From Pseudomonas viridiflava (lineage in GTDB: Bacteria > Pseudomonadota > Gammaproteobacteria > Pseudomonadales > Pseudomonadaceae), in NCBI RefSeq assembly GCF_900582195.1, contig NZ_UTHA01000226.1:1-64000 (forward strand): a stretch of 64,000 nucleotides of DNA, in the 5' to 3' direction. This document shows, piece after piece, positions 33,369 to 44,600 of this stretch. The notes beneath the pieces were generated by a model that ran no database searches, was not told where the DNA came from, and worked only from the letters and a program-made list of their open reading frames with translations. Position 1 is the stretch's first letter. Each line of letters begins with the position of its first letter. The position numbers and the translations under genes are program-made.

Positions 33369-34472
33369 TCAACCTTTCTGACTCAGCCGCTCACGCAGAT
33401 ACTCAAGCACCGCCCCCCGCTCCCCGGCAAACTCGATCCGCCCGCCCTTCTTCTCGCGCTGAAACACATACATCGGGTCGTAATACTCCCGCAGCAACCC
33501 TTCGATCCAGCCACGATGCAAGTCCACCGCGCCGCTGCGTCCCTGCTCCGCCAACGCGTCTTCCATCAAAATCAGCATGCGTCGATGGCGCTCGCCACCC
33601 AGGCGCTTCTGCACGTTGTTCAGACTTTCCAACAGGCGTTCAGCGAACAGCGTAAAGCCTTCCTCGCCATGCACCGAAGAGAACTCCGCCGACAGATCTA
33701 CCACATAGTCCCGCAGAATCCGCTCGACACGATCGTCAAAACGGTCTTCCAGCCATACCATCGGGTACTGCTGCATGCCCTGATACAGTGGCAGCGGCAA
33801 GGCACAGCTACCGACCACCCGGCTCTCGTCTTCCAGCACAAACTGCGCGAAACCCGCGTCACGTTTCTTGAGGATGTCGATGGCCAGGCGGTTTTCAAAA
33901 TCAATGTTCGACGGCTGCCCGGTCGCCCGTTTGCCGAAGCTGGAGCCGCGATGATTGGCGTGCCCTTCCAGGTCCAGGCCATTGCGCAACTGCACCAGCA
34001 CTTCGGTCTTGCCGGTGCCGGTCATGCCGCCCAGCAAGACGAAATCACATTGCGCGATGGCCTGCTCAAGGGTGTCGATGAGGAAGTTGCGCATCGCCTT
34101 GTAACCACCGCCGACGCGCGGATAGTCGATGCCGGCCTCGTCACGCAGCCATTGCTGAGTGATCTGCGAACGCAGGCCGCCGCGTAAACAATAGAGATAA
34201 CCGTCAGGATGGGCACGGGCAAAATCGACCCAGTTCTGAATGCGCTCGGCTTTCACCGCGCCTGACACCAGTTGATGACCCAATTCGATAGCGGCCTGCT
34301 GACCGTGCTGTTTGTAGCAGGTGCCAATCTTCTGCCGCTCGACATCGTTCATCAGCGGCAGATTGACCACGCCGGGGAACGCACCGTGGGAAAATTCAAC
34401 CGGCGCACGGGCGTCCATCATTGGCCGGTCGTTGAGAAAAATGTCACGGTAGTCAGTGCAGTCGCGGAGCAT
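33369..34472 (-). CDS. selU: tRNA 2-selenouridine synthase
   Basis: A 367-residue MnmH/SelU (YbbB) enzyme that replaces sulfur by selenium at the wobble uridine of certain tRNAs via geranylated intermediates, using selenophosphate from SelD. The N-terminal rhodanese domain has catalytic Cys95 in YCLRGGLRSQ. The C-terminal ATPase-like domain has a P-loop GGMTGTGKTEVL near residue 148. The start ATG overlaps the selD stop by one base (TGATG), showing translational coupling. Both partners of the pathway are thus adjacent. Confidence 0.95.
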   Translation of the reverse strand: MLRDCTDYRDIFLNDRPMMDARAPVEFSHGAFPGVVNLPLMNDVERQKIGTCYKQHGQQAAIELGHQLVSGAVKAERIQNWVDFARAHPDGYLYCLRGGLRSQITQQWLRDEAGIDYPRVGGGYKAMRNFLIDTLEQAIAQCDFVLLGGMTGTGKTEVLVQLRNGLDLEGHANHRGSSFGKRATGQPSNIDFENRLAIDILKKRDAGFAQFVLEDESRVVGSCALPLPLYQGMQQYPMVWLEDRFDDRVERILRDYVVDLSAEFSSVHGEEGFTLFAERLLESLNNVQKRLGGERHRRMLILMEDALAEQGRSGAVDLHRGWIEGLLREYYDPMYVFQREKKGGRIEFAGERGAVLEYLRERLSQKG

Positions 34473-35506
34473 CAAATCACCTCGACTGCGTTCGTCTGTC
34501 GCTCAACCAGTTCGCCGATTGGCTCAAGGCTCAGGCCCAGTTCGGCGGCGACGGCGAGGAACTCTTCATTGCCTTCAGGCGTGACGGCGATCAGCAGACC
34601 ACCGCTGGTTTGCGGGTCGCAGAGCACACGTTTGTGCAGCTCCTGCACGCGGCCAACCTTGCTCGCGTAGCTGTCGAAGTTGCGCAACGTGCCGCCGGGC
34701 ACACAACCCTGATCGAGGTAATACTCGACGCTGTCCAGACGCGGTACGCGGTCATAAGCAATGCGTGCGGTGAGCTGGCTGCCATCCGCCATTTCCACCA
34801 GATGCCCGAGCAGACCAAAACCGGTGACGTCGGTCATGGCGGTAACGCCGGCGAGTTTGCCGAAACGGCTGCCGGGTTTGTTCAGGGTGCACATCCAGTC
34901 GCGGGCCACGCCGACATCGGCGACGCGCAATTTGCCCTTCTTTTCGGCGGTGGTGAGGATGCCGATGCCCAGCGGTTTGGTCAGGTACAGCAGGCAACCG
35001 GCGGTCGCAGTGTCGTTGCGCTTCATGTGGCGCTTTTCTACCAGACCGGTGACGGCGAGGCCGAAGATCGGCTCCGGTGCATCGATCGAATGCCCGCCTG
35101 CCAGTGGAATACCCGCCGCGTCGCAAACGGCACGGCCACCGCGAATCACTTCGCGCGCCACTTCCGGCGCCAGCACATTGACCGGCCAGCCGAGAATGGC
35201 GATCGCCATCAACGGATCGCCACCCATCGCATAGATGTCGCTGATCGCATTGGTCGCGGCAATCCGGCCGAAGTCGAACGGATCATCGACGATCGGCATG
35301 AAAAAGTCCGTGGTCGAGACCACGCCGCGCTCGGCATCGATCTCATACACCGCCGCATCATCGCGCGAGGCATTGCCGACCCACAGTTTCGGATCGAGGT
35401 TCTGTGCGCCGCTGCCGGCCAGAATCACTTCCAGCACCTGCGGAGAAATCTTGCAGCCGCAACCGGCGCCGTGGCTGTATTGGGTCAGACGAATCGGCTC
35501 GCTCAT
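34472..35506 (-). CDS. selD: Selenide, water dikinase (selenophosphate synthase)
   Basis: A 344-residue SelD making selenophosphate from selenide and ATP. The catalytic pair is Cys16 and Lys19 in GAGCGCKI (equivalent to E. coli Cys17 and Lys20), so this is a Cys form with no in-frame TGA/Sec. ATP/metal-binding motifs GNASRDDAAVYEI, VSTTDFFMP and AGGHSIDAPEP are present. It is the first gene of selD-selU. No selA or selB is in view, so the selenophosphate made here may serve tRNA modification, selenoprotein synthesis elsewhere, or both. Confidence 0.96.
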   Translation of the reverse strand: MSEPIRLTQYSHGAGCGCKISPQVLEVILAGSGAQNLDPKLWVGNASRDDAAVYEIDAERGVVSTTDFFMPIVDDPFDFGRIAATNAISDIYAMGGDPLMAIAILGWPVNVLAPEVAREVIRGGRAVCDAAGIPLAGGHSIDAPEPIFGLAVTGLVEKRHMKRNDTATAGCLLYLTKPLGIGILTTAEKKGKLRVADVGVARDWMCTLNKPGSRFGKLAGVTAMTDVTGFGLLGHLVEMADGSQLTARIAYDRVPRLDSVEYYLDQGCVPGGTLRNFDSYASKVGRVQELHKRVLCDPQTSGGLLIAVTPEGNEEFLAVAAELGLSLEPIGELVERQTNAVEVI

Positions 35507-35570
35507 GGGGGAGTCTCAGGCTGTTGATGGGGGCGATTCTAGCAGAGCGCGAGGCAGCAGTTTTTTGATC

Positions 35571-35631
35571 GTTCCCACGCTCCGCGTGGGAATGCAGACC
35601 GGGACGCTCCCACGCAGAGCGTGGGAACGAG
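35571..35631. repeat. GTTCCCACGC-type palindromic repeat (family C)
   Basis: GTTCCCACGCTCCGCGTGGG and CCCACGCAGAGCGTGGGAAC form two adjacent hairpins that can also pair with each other. It is a distinct pseudomonad intergenic repeat class, seen once here, upstream of selD. Confidence 0.8.
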
Positions 35632-35647
35632 CAGCTTGAGGCAAGGC

Positions 35648-35674
35648 AAAAAAAAACCGCCCTTACGGGCGGCT
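35648..35674 (-). terminator. Rho-independent terminator of the autotransporter gene
   Basis: On the minus strand GCCGCCCGTAAGGGCGG is followed by nine T residues, 20 bp after the autotransporter stop codon. A strong canonical terminator. Confidence 0.93.
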
Positions 35675-35694
35675 CAAAGTGCTTCGACCCTGAA

Positions 35695-38600
35695 TCAGAA
35701 GCCAAGGCTGAAGCTAATGGTCATCGCATGGTCGTTGCTGTCGTTCGACAGTTGCCCCGAGTAGCCGACCCCGAGTTTTCCAGTCGGGCTGATCTGGAAG
35801 TCGACCCCCGCTTCAACGATGGCACTGTCCTTGGCGATCGGCACACCTTGGGTACTGAACGACGCGCCGCCGTCGATAAAGGTCAGATCAGCGTCAGGCT
35901 TGGTATCACCGAAGGCATGGCGCCAGCCGAGCGCCGCGCGCGGGGTGAATTGCCCGCCGTTGGCCAGGGTGATGACTTTGCCTGCGCGCACGCCGAGGGT
36001 CGAGAAGGTGATGTCTTGATCGGCATCGGCCTCCAGGCGCCCTACCCCGCCTTTCTCCTTGGCCTTGTCGGTGTCGTAGTTGACGTACGCCAGTCCGGCG
36101 AACGGCTCGAGGGCGATGCCGCCGGCTTCAATCGTGTAACCGACTTCACCGAACACCTGCGCGCTGCGCGCATCGTAGTTGGCCTTCAGACGGTCGTTGT
36201 AGCTGCCGACGCTGACGTTGCGCTTGGTCTCGATGTCGTGCCAGCTATAAGCCGCGCCGAGGCGCACTGCCAGGGCATCGAACTGCGAGTTGAGGTACGC
36301 CGCCAGGTGGTAGCTTTCGACGGTGGCATCCGAACGGCGATCATGCGCATCGAGGTCGCTGCGGGTGTAACCGGCGGCCATGCCCACGCGCCACTGGTCA
36401 TCGAGTTGCTTGTCGGTGCCGAGCATGAAGCCGCTGAGGTTACGGTCGAGTTTCGCCGCGTTGCTGTCGCCATCCGACTCACCCCAGGCACCCAGTGCCC
36501 GCGCCCAGCCAACCATTTCGCCGTGGCAACCGTTGCTGCTCAGTTGGTTGCCACTTGGCGCCAGGGCACGGCGTGGATCATCCGCCGCGCTGCATGACGG
36601 TTGGCGCATGCGATCGTTGACCGCGTCACGCACGTAGCGCGAATCCTCGAGGATGGCACTGGCAGTGCTGGCGTGGATCTCACCGGACAGACTGTCAAAG
36701 GCATTACGCGCACCGGCGACGCTGAGGTTGACGATCTCGTTCTGCAACGCCGCACCGGCCGGGCCGTTGTTCGACAGCGCGGTGGCGGTCCGGAACTGGT
36801 TGCCAGTGGCAGCGACGTCGGCGAACGAGTTGCCGTTGCGGCTGACCACCAGGTTCACTGCGTTGGCGTCATACACCAGTGCCGTGTTGAGGAACGCGTA
36901 TTGCGGCAGGTCCGCAGCGCTGAAGGTACCATTCACGCCGCCGCCCGCCGTGATCAGCGAGTACGTGGTGTTGCCGGTGAACGGCGCCAGCGAGTTCACT
37001 TGCAAAGCGCCGCCCAGCGTTGCGGTGCCGCCGATTGCCAGTGGCGTCGCGGTTGGCGAGCTGACCGTCAGCGCCAGCACACCGTCAGATGCGTTGGTCA
37101 GGTTACCGGCCACGCTCAGGGTTCCGGCTTCAGCGCCGGAAGCCACCACACCATGGTTGACCACCGAACCGACGCTACCGTTACCGCTCAGTCCGGCACC
37201 GTTGGCCACGGTGACTTGCCCGCCCAGCGAAGCCCGCGCCGCACGACTACCGACTTGCAGCACGCCTTGATCGACCGCAACCGTACCGCTGAACGGATTA
37301 TCACCGGTCAACAGCAAGGTGCCGGTGCCGCGTTTGAGCATCGCGCCAAGTCCGCGCAGCGATCCATTGAACTGACCATTGAAGTTCTGCAAGAAGAGCA
37401 ACGATGCGTTGTTAAGGATGTTGCCCTGCAGGCTGGTGGTGTTACCGACCAGCGTACCGCCGCTGACCGTGGTGCCTCCGCTGTAGCTGTTGGCGCCGCT
37501 CAATACCAGCGTGCCGGAATCAAGCTTCTCGATGCCGCCCGTGCCCACCAGCGGCGCGGAGATTTCTGCGCTCCCTCCGGCATTGACCCGCACCGGTGCG
37601 AGGCTGCCATCCGCGCCGTTGACCGGGGTCAGCGTACCGCCAGCCCCCGGAACCAGGCTGTAGCCGCCGGAGAGGAATTGCAGGCCGGTGAAGTTCTGAT
37701 TGCCCTGCACGGTGACCGTACCCGCCTGGCCGCCAAACACGGCGAACTGACCATTTGCAGCCAGGGCCTGAGTACCGCTCGGATCGGTCCAGTTGGTGCC
37801 TGGGCCCCATACACCACTGCCGCCACCGATGCTGCCGTCCGGATTGGTAGTGCCACCGTTCCAGAACTGCACCTCACCCGGCGTGCCTTGCACCAGCAGG
37901 TTGATCTGATTGGCGATGGCGGTTTGCAGGGTCAGATTGGCCGCTGAAACCGGCAGGCTGCCATACACCAGACCGTTGTCGGTCAGGCTGCCGCCGTAGC
38001 TGAACAGTTGATAAACCCCGGTGCCGAAACCGCCGGCGTTGCTGATGTTCAGCGTACCGTCGAGGGTCAGGTTGCCGGCGACATTGACCACCGTGGTCGA
38101 ACTGGCCGCCGAGCCGAGGCTGAAATCCAGATTGGTTCCCGACGACAGTGCCAGCGAACCGACTGACAACGGCGTCGCCGTGCCGCCACCGGCCAGCGTC
38201 GCACCGTCGGCCAATTGCACAGCGCCGCCGAGCTGGCCGCCACCGCCGATGCCTGCGCCGCTGGCGACATTGACGCTCGCGCTGTTGAGCACACCGTTGA
38301 CGATCAGGTTGCCCGCCTGCACCGAGGTGTTGCCGGTGAAGGTGTTGTTGCCAGTCAGCACCAACTCTCCAGCCCCGGTTTTGTTCAGCGTGCCGGTACC
38401 GGTAAGGTTACCGGTGTAGCTGCCGTCGGCGTTTTGTTCGAAAGTCAGCGTTGCGTTGTTGACGATCGCACCTTGCAGGCTGCTGGTGTCACCCCGCGTC
38501 GTGCCACCGTTCAAGGTGGTGCCGCCGCTGTAGGTGTTGGCGCCGCTGAGCACAAGATCACCGCCACCGTTTTTCAGCAGACTGCCGGTGCCGGTCACAG

Positions 38601-41600
38601 CACCGATCAGCGTGGTGTTCTGATTGCCGGCCAGGGTCAGTTGCGCGCCAAGGTTGATGGCGTTGGCCAGTTGCAGCGCCGAAGTACTGTCGAGCGTGCC
38701 GTCACCGGTTACGTTAAGCGCACCGCTGCTGATCGCACTGTTGTTGCCTAGGATCAGCGTACCGCCGGCGAGTTGAGTACCACCCGTGTAAGTGTTGCTG
38801 CCGTTGAGGGTCAGGCTCGATGCGCCGGCCTTGATCAGGCTGCCGCTGCCGCTGACCACGCCGCCGAGGGTCAAGGCGTTGGAACCGGCAACGGTCAAAC
38901 CACCGTTGAGCAGCACATCATTGCTCAGACTGACGGCTGCGTTACTGTCCAGCGCGGTGCCGTCAGCAGCGGTCAACACACCTGTGCCAAGCGCCGCATT
39001 ATTACCGACCACGATCTTGCCGCCATTGAGCGCGGTGCCGCCGGTGTAGCCGTTGGCCGCGTTGAGCACCAGCGTACCCGTGTCGTATTTGCCCAGCGTG
39101 CCGCTGCCATTGAGCGCGACACCGATGGTTGCCGTGGCGTTCGGGTCAACCCGCACCGTGGCATTGCCCAGCGAACCGTTAACCAGATTCAGCGAGCCCG
39201 CCGTGCCATTCACCAGGCTGTAGCCGTCAGTGACGAACTGCATGCCAGTGATGGTTTGTGCGCCATTGACGGTGACCGTGCCGGCCGCGCCCTGGAACAC
39301 TGCGAAACTGTTGGTCCAGGCCTGATTGGTGGTGCCATTGACGTCGGTCCAGTTGGTGGTGCCGGTGCCCCAGGTGCCGCTGCCGCCTTCGACTGAACCG
39401 TTGGCCACCAGTTGATTGCCATCCCAGAACTGCACGGTGACGCCCGGTGCGGTGACCAGCAGGTTGATCTGATTGGCCAGTGCGGTTTGCAGTTGCAGAT
39501 CGCCCGGGCTGACGCTGCCCGGCAGTGTGCCGAAGAGCATGCCGTTGTCGGTCAGGCCGCCGGTGTAGTCGATCAGGCGATAAACGCCGCTGCCAAAACC
39601 ACCGATGTCGCTGACGTTGAGGGTGCCGTCGAGGGTCAGGTTACCGCCGACGCTGACCAGCGCATTGCCGCCACCGGACACCGGTGTACCGAGGCCGACG
39701 TCGAAGTTGGAGTTACCGTTGAACACCAGCGAACTCACGTTCAGCGTACTGCCGGTGACGCCCGCCAGATGACCGCCATCGGCCACCGTCACGGCACCGG
39801 TCAGGGTGCCGCTGCCGCCGAGGGTGCCGCCGTTGTTGACCAGCACGTTGCCGCTGGCCAGTGAGCCGTTGACCTGCAGAGTACCTGCGTTGACGTTGGT
39901 GTCACCGGTCAGATCGCTGATGCCGCTGAGGGTCAGGGTGCCGCTGCCGAGTTTGCTCAGGCTGCCGTCACCGCTGAGGATGCCGGCGAAGGTGCCGCTG
40001 ACGTTGTTGCCACCGAGGCTCAACGTATTGCCAGTGCCGATCAGCGCAGTGCCGCTGCCAGTGAGGCTGGCAAGGCTGCCCGAAGCACCGAGATTGAGCG
40101 CCGCGCCGCCCGCGAGATTGACCGTGGCGTTGTTGCCCAGCGCCGCGCCGCTCAGCGTGGTCAGGCTGCCGGACGCAACATCAAAGGTGCCGCTGAAGGT
40201 GTTGTTGCCGCTCAATGTCACGTCGGCCAGGCCGTTCTTGGTCAACGTGCCGGCGCCGGCAATGATGCCGCCGAGGGTCAGGTTGTTGTTACCGGCCAGG
40301 GCCAGATTGGCATTGACGTTGAGGTTGTTGGCCAGCACCAGTGGCGCGGAATTGTCGAGGGTGGAAGCACCGGCAACGGTCAGCGCGCCGCTGCCCAGAG
40401 ACGCGCCCGTACCGAGGGTCAGCGTGCCGGCATTCAGCGTGGTACCGCCGGTGAAGGTGTTAATGCCGTTGAGTGTCAGGTTCGATGCGCCGTCCTTGAT
40501 CAAGCCACCCGCGCCGCTGACCACACCCGCGAGGGTCAGATTGTTGCTGCCGGTGTTGCTCAGGTTGGCGTTGAGCACGACGTTGTTGCCCAGGCTCAGC
40601 GCACTGTTGCTGTCCAGCGCCGATGCGCCCGCCACGGTCAGGTTGCCCAGGCCCAGCGCCGAATTGCTGCCGGCGGTCAGGGTGCCGGCGTTCAGGGTTG
40701 TGCCGCCGAGGAAGTTGTTATTGCCGCTGAGGGTCAAATTGGCCGCGCCGTTTTTGCTCAGGCTCCCGGCGCCGTTGACCGTGCCGGCCAGAGTCAGATC
40801 CGCCGTGCCGACGATGCCAAGATTGCCCGCGAGGTTGACCGCGTTGTTCAGCGAAACTGCAGTGCTCGCATCCAGCGTGGTGCCGCCCGCCGCGTTCAAC
40901 GTGCCCGAACCCAACGCCGAGTTCGACGCCAGAATCAGTCCGCCGGCATTCAAGGCTACCGGGCCGAGGAAGGCGTTGTTGCCGCCGAGGGTCAGGTTGG
41001 CGGTACCGGTTTTGATCAGGCCACCGGTACCGCCAATCACGCCGTTGAGGGTCAGCGCATTGCTGCCGACCACGGTGAGGTTGCCGTTGAGCGTCGCCGC
41101 GTTGGCCAGTGTCACCGCCGCGTTGCTGTCCAGCTGCGTACCGGCATTCGCCGTCAGCGTGCCAGTGCCAAGCGCGGTGTTGCTGCCGACGATGATCTTG
41201 CCGCCGTCCAGTTGCGTGCCGCCGGTATAAGTGTTGGCACCGCCGAGCACCAGGGTGCCGGCGTCGAGTTTATTGAGGATGCCGCTGCCATCGATATTGG
41301 CATTGATGGTCGCGGTCACGCCCGGATCGACGCGCAACGACGTGGTGCCGCCGGTGCCGTTGACCGCTGTGAGTTGCCCCGCAGCACCGTTGACCACGTT
41401 GTAGCCGTCGGTGAGGAACTGCATGCCGGTGAACGCTTGCGTGCCGTTCACCGTGACCGTGCCGGCAGTGCCCTGGAACACCGCGAAGTCGCCGGCCCAA
41501 GGCTGGTTGACCAGACCGTTGGCGTCGGTCCAGTTGGTGCCGACCGCGTTCCACGTGCCGCTGCCGCCATCGACGACGCCGTTGGCGATGGTCTGGCTGC

Positions 41601-44600
41601 CGTCCCAGTAACGGATATTGACGTTCGGCGCGGAGACTTGAATGTTGATCTGATTGGCCACCCCGGTTTGCACCAGCAGATCACCGAGGCCGTAACCGAC
41701 CGGCACGCTGGCGACATCCAGACCGAGATTGGTCAGAGCGCCGGTGTAGTTGAACAGGCGATACACACCAACGCCGAAACCACCGGCGTCGGTGACGTTG
41801 AGATTGCCGTCGAGGGTAAGGTTGCCGCCGACGTTCATCAGCGACGCGGTCGACGGCGTGCCCAGTGCCACATCGACGTTGCTGCCGGCGCCGAGCGTCA
41901 GAGCACTTGCCGACAAGGTGTTGCCCGACGCCAACGCCAGATGCCCACCGTTGTTGATGTTGACCGCGCCGAGCGCCGAGCCGGTACCGGTCAGCGTGCC
42001 GCCGGTATTGACGTTGACTTGCGCACTGCCCAGCGAACCACTGAGATTCACAATACCGCCATCGATCGCGGTATTGCCGGTAATGCCGTTGATACCGGTG
42101 AGGTTCAAGGTGCCGGTGCCGACTTTGACCAGGCCGCCGCTGCCGCTGAGATCGCCGTCGAAGGTACTGGTGACGTTGCCGCTGCCGACGGTCAGCAGGT
42201 TGCTGCCGGTCAGTTGCACACTGCCGCTGCCGGTCAGCGCACCAAGGCTGGCGTTGCTGCCCAGGTTCAGCCCTGCGCCGGCGCTGATGTTGACGCCGGA
42301 GGTGTTGCCCAGCGCATTGCTGTTGAGGGTGGTGACGCTGCCGGAGACGATATTCAGTGCACCGGTAAAGGTGTTGTTGCCGGCCAGAGTCAGGTCGGAC
42401 AAACCGTTTTTGGTCAGGCTGCCAGCACCGTCGATGATGCCGTTCAAGCTCAAATCGTTATTGCCGGCGACGGTCAGCCCGGCATTCAAAGTGATCGCGT
42501 TGCCGATGCCGAACGAGGCGCTGTTATCCAGCGTCGCTGCACCGCCGACGATCAATCCACCACTGCCCAGACCGTTGACATTGCCCAAGGTGAGCGTACC
42601 GGCATTGAGCGTGGTGCCGCCGCTGAAGGTATTGTTGCCGTTGAGGGTCAGGTTGGCGGCGCCGTCCTTGATCAACTGGCCAGTGCCACTGGTCACGCCG
42701 CCGAGGGTGAGGTTTTGCGTGCCCCCAACGGTCAGCGCCGCATTGAGGGCGACATTGTTGTTGAGGCTGACCAGCGGCGAATTGCTGTCCAGCGTCGCGG
42801 CGCCAGCGACGGTCAATGCACCGGAACCCAGCGCCGAACTGTTGCCAACGGTCAGGGTGCCGGCATTCAGCGTGGTGCCACCGAGGTAGTTGTTGGCGGC
42901 GTTGAGAATCAGATTGGCCGCGCCGTCTTTCACCAGGCTGCCGGCGCCGCTGACCAGACCGGTCAGGGTCATGTTCGCCGTGCCGCCGATGTTCAAGGCT
43001 CCGGCGAGTGCCACGGCATTGTTCAGGCTAACGGCCGTGTTGGCGTCCAGCGTGGTGTTGGCCGCCGCGTTCAACGTCCCGGACCCCAGCGCGGTGTTGC
43101 TGCCGACGGTCAGTTTGCCGGTGTTCAACACGGTGTTGCCAAAATAAGTGTTGGCGCCGTTGAGGGTCAGGTCGGCAGCGCCGTTCTTGGTCAGTCCACC
43201 GATACCGGCGACTACGCCGCCCAAGGTCAGCGCATTGGTCCCGCCCACAGTCAGCGTGCCGGCGAGGTTGACGTTATTGGCCAGCGTCGCGGCGGTGCTG
43301 GCATCCAGGGTGGTGCCGTTCGAAGCGTTGAGTGTGCCGGTGCCGAGTGCGGTGCTGGAACCGACAATCAGTGATCCGGCATTCAGCGCCGTGGTGCCGG
43401 TGTAAGTGTTGTTGCCGTTGAGGGTCAGGCTGGATGCGCCGGTCTTGATTAAACCATTACCGCCACTGATCACCCCGCCAAGGGTCAGCGCATTGGCGCC
43501 GCCGGCGGTAAGGTTGGCGTTGAGGGTGATTGCGTTGTTCAGGGTCACCGCCGTGCTGCTGTTGAGGGTACTGGCCCCGGCGACAGTCAGGGCGCCAGTG
43601 CCCAGCGCCGCGGCGTTACCGACAGTCAAGCTGCCGGCGTTCAACGTGGTCCCGCCAGCGAACGTGTTTACCCCAGCGAGGGTCAGGTTGGCGGCGCCGT
43701 TCTTGATCAGTTGACCGGCGCCGTTGATGACACCGGAGAGGGTCAGACCGCTGCTGCCGCCGAGGCTCAGGGTACTGCTGTTGAGGTTGATGTTGTTGCT
43801 CAGGTTGACAGCGGTGTTGCTGTCCAGCGCTGAGACATCGATGACGTTCAATGCACCGCTGCCCAACGCGGCCGCGTTGCCCACAGTGAGCGTGCCGGCG
43901 GCCAGCGTGGTACCGCCGAGATAAGTGTTGGCACCGTTGAGAGTCAGGTTGGCAAAACCGCGCTTGGTCAACCCGCCACTGCCGCTGATCACTCCACCGA
44001 GGGTCAGGTCAGCGCTGCCACGCACTTCCAGATCACCGCCGAGGGTCACCGCATTGGTCAACGCGGCCGTGGTGCTAGCGTCGAGTTTGGTGCCTGCCGC
44101 TGTGGTCAGGGCACCGGTACCCAGCGCCGTATTGGAACCGACAATCAGCGTACCGGCATTGAGCGCAGTGCCGCCGGAGAACGTGTTGTTGCCGCTGAGG
44201 GTCAGATCCGCCGTGCCATTCTTGATCAAACTGCCGACGCCGCTGACAACGCCGCTCAGGCCCAATGCCTGAGTGCCGCCGATGGTGACCCCGCCCGCCA
44301 GCGCAACGGCGTTGGCCAATGTCACTGCGGCAGTCGCATCCAGAGTGGTGCCCGCCGCCGCATTCAGCGCGCCAGTCCCCAGCGCGGTGTTGCTGCCGAC
44401 GAACAGGCTGCCGGCATTGAGCAGCGTGTTGCCGCTGTTAGTGTTGTTGCCGCTCAGGGTCAGGCTAGCGCTGCCGGATTTGGTAATCGCGCCAGTGCCA
44501 GACAACACGCCGCCGAGGGTCAGGGCATTGCTGCCGAGCACGTTGAGGGCGCCGGTCATGCCGATGTTATTGGCCAGGGTGACGTTGGCGGTGCTGTCGA

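Noticed and set aside
41212..43374. Long plus-strand open frames within 35.7-46.2 kb, e.g. 720 and 474 codons
   Set aside because: They are antisense to the autotransporter gene, whose minus-strand frame encodes a coherent signal peptide, repeat passenger and barrel. Repetitive GC-rich codons leave the opposite strand free of stops.
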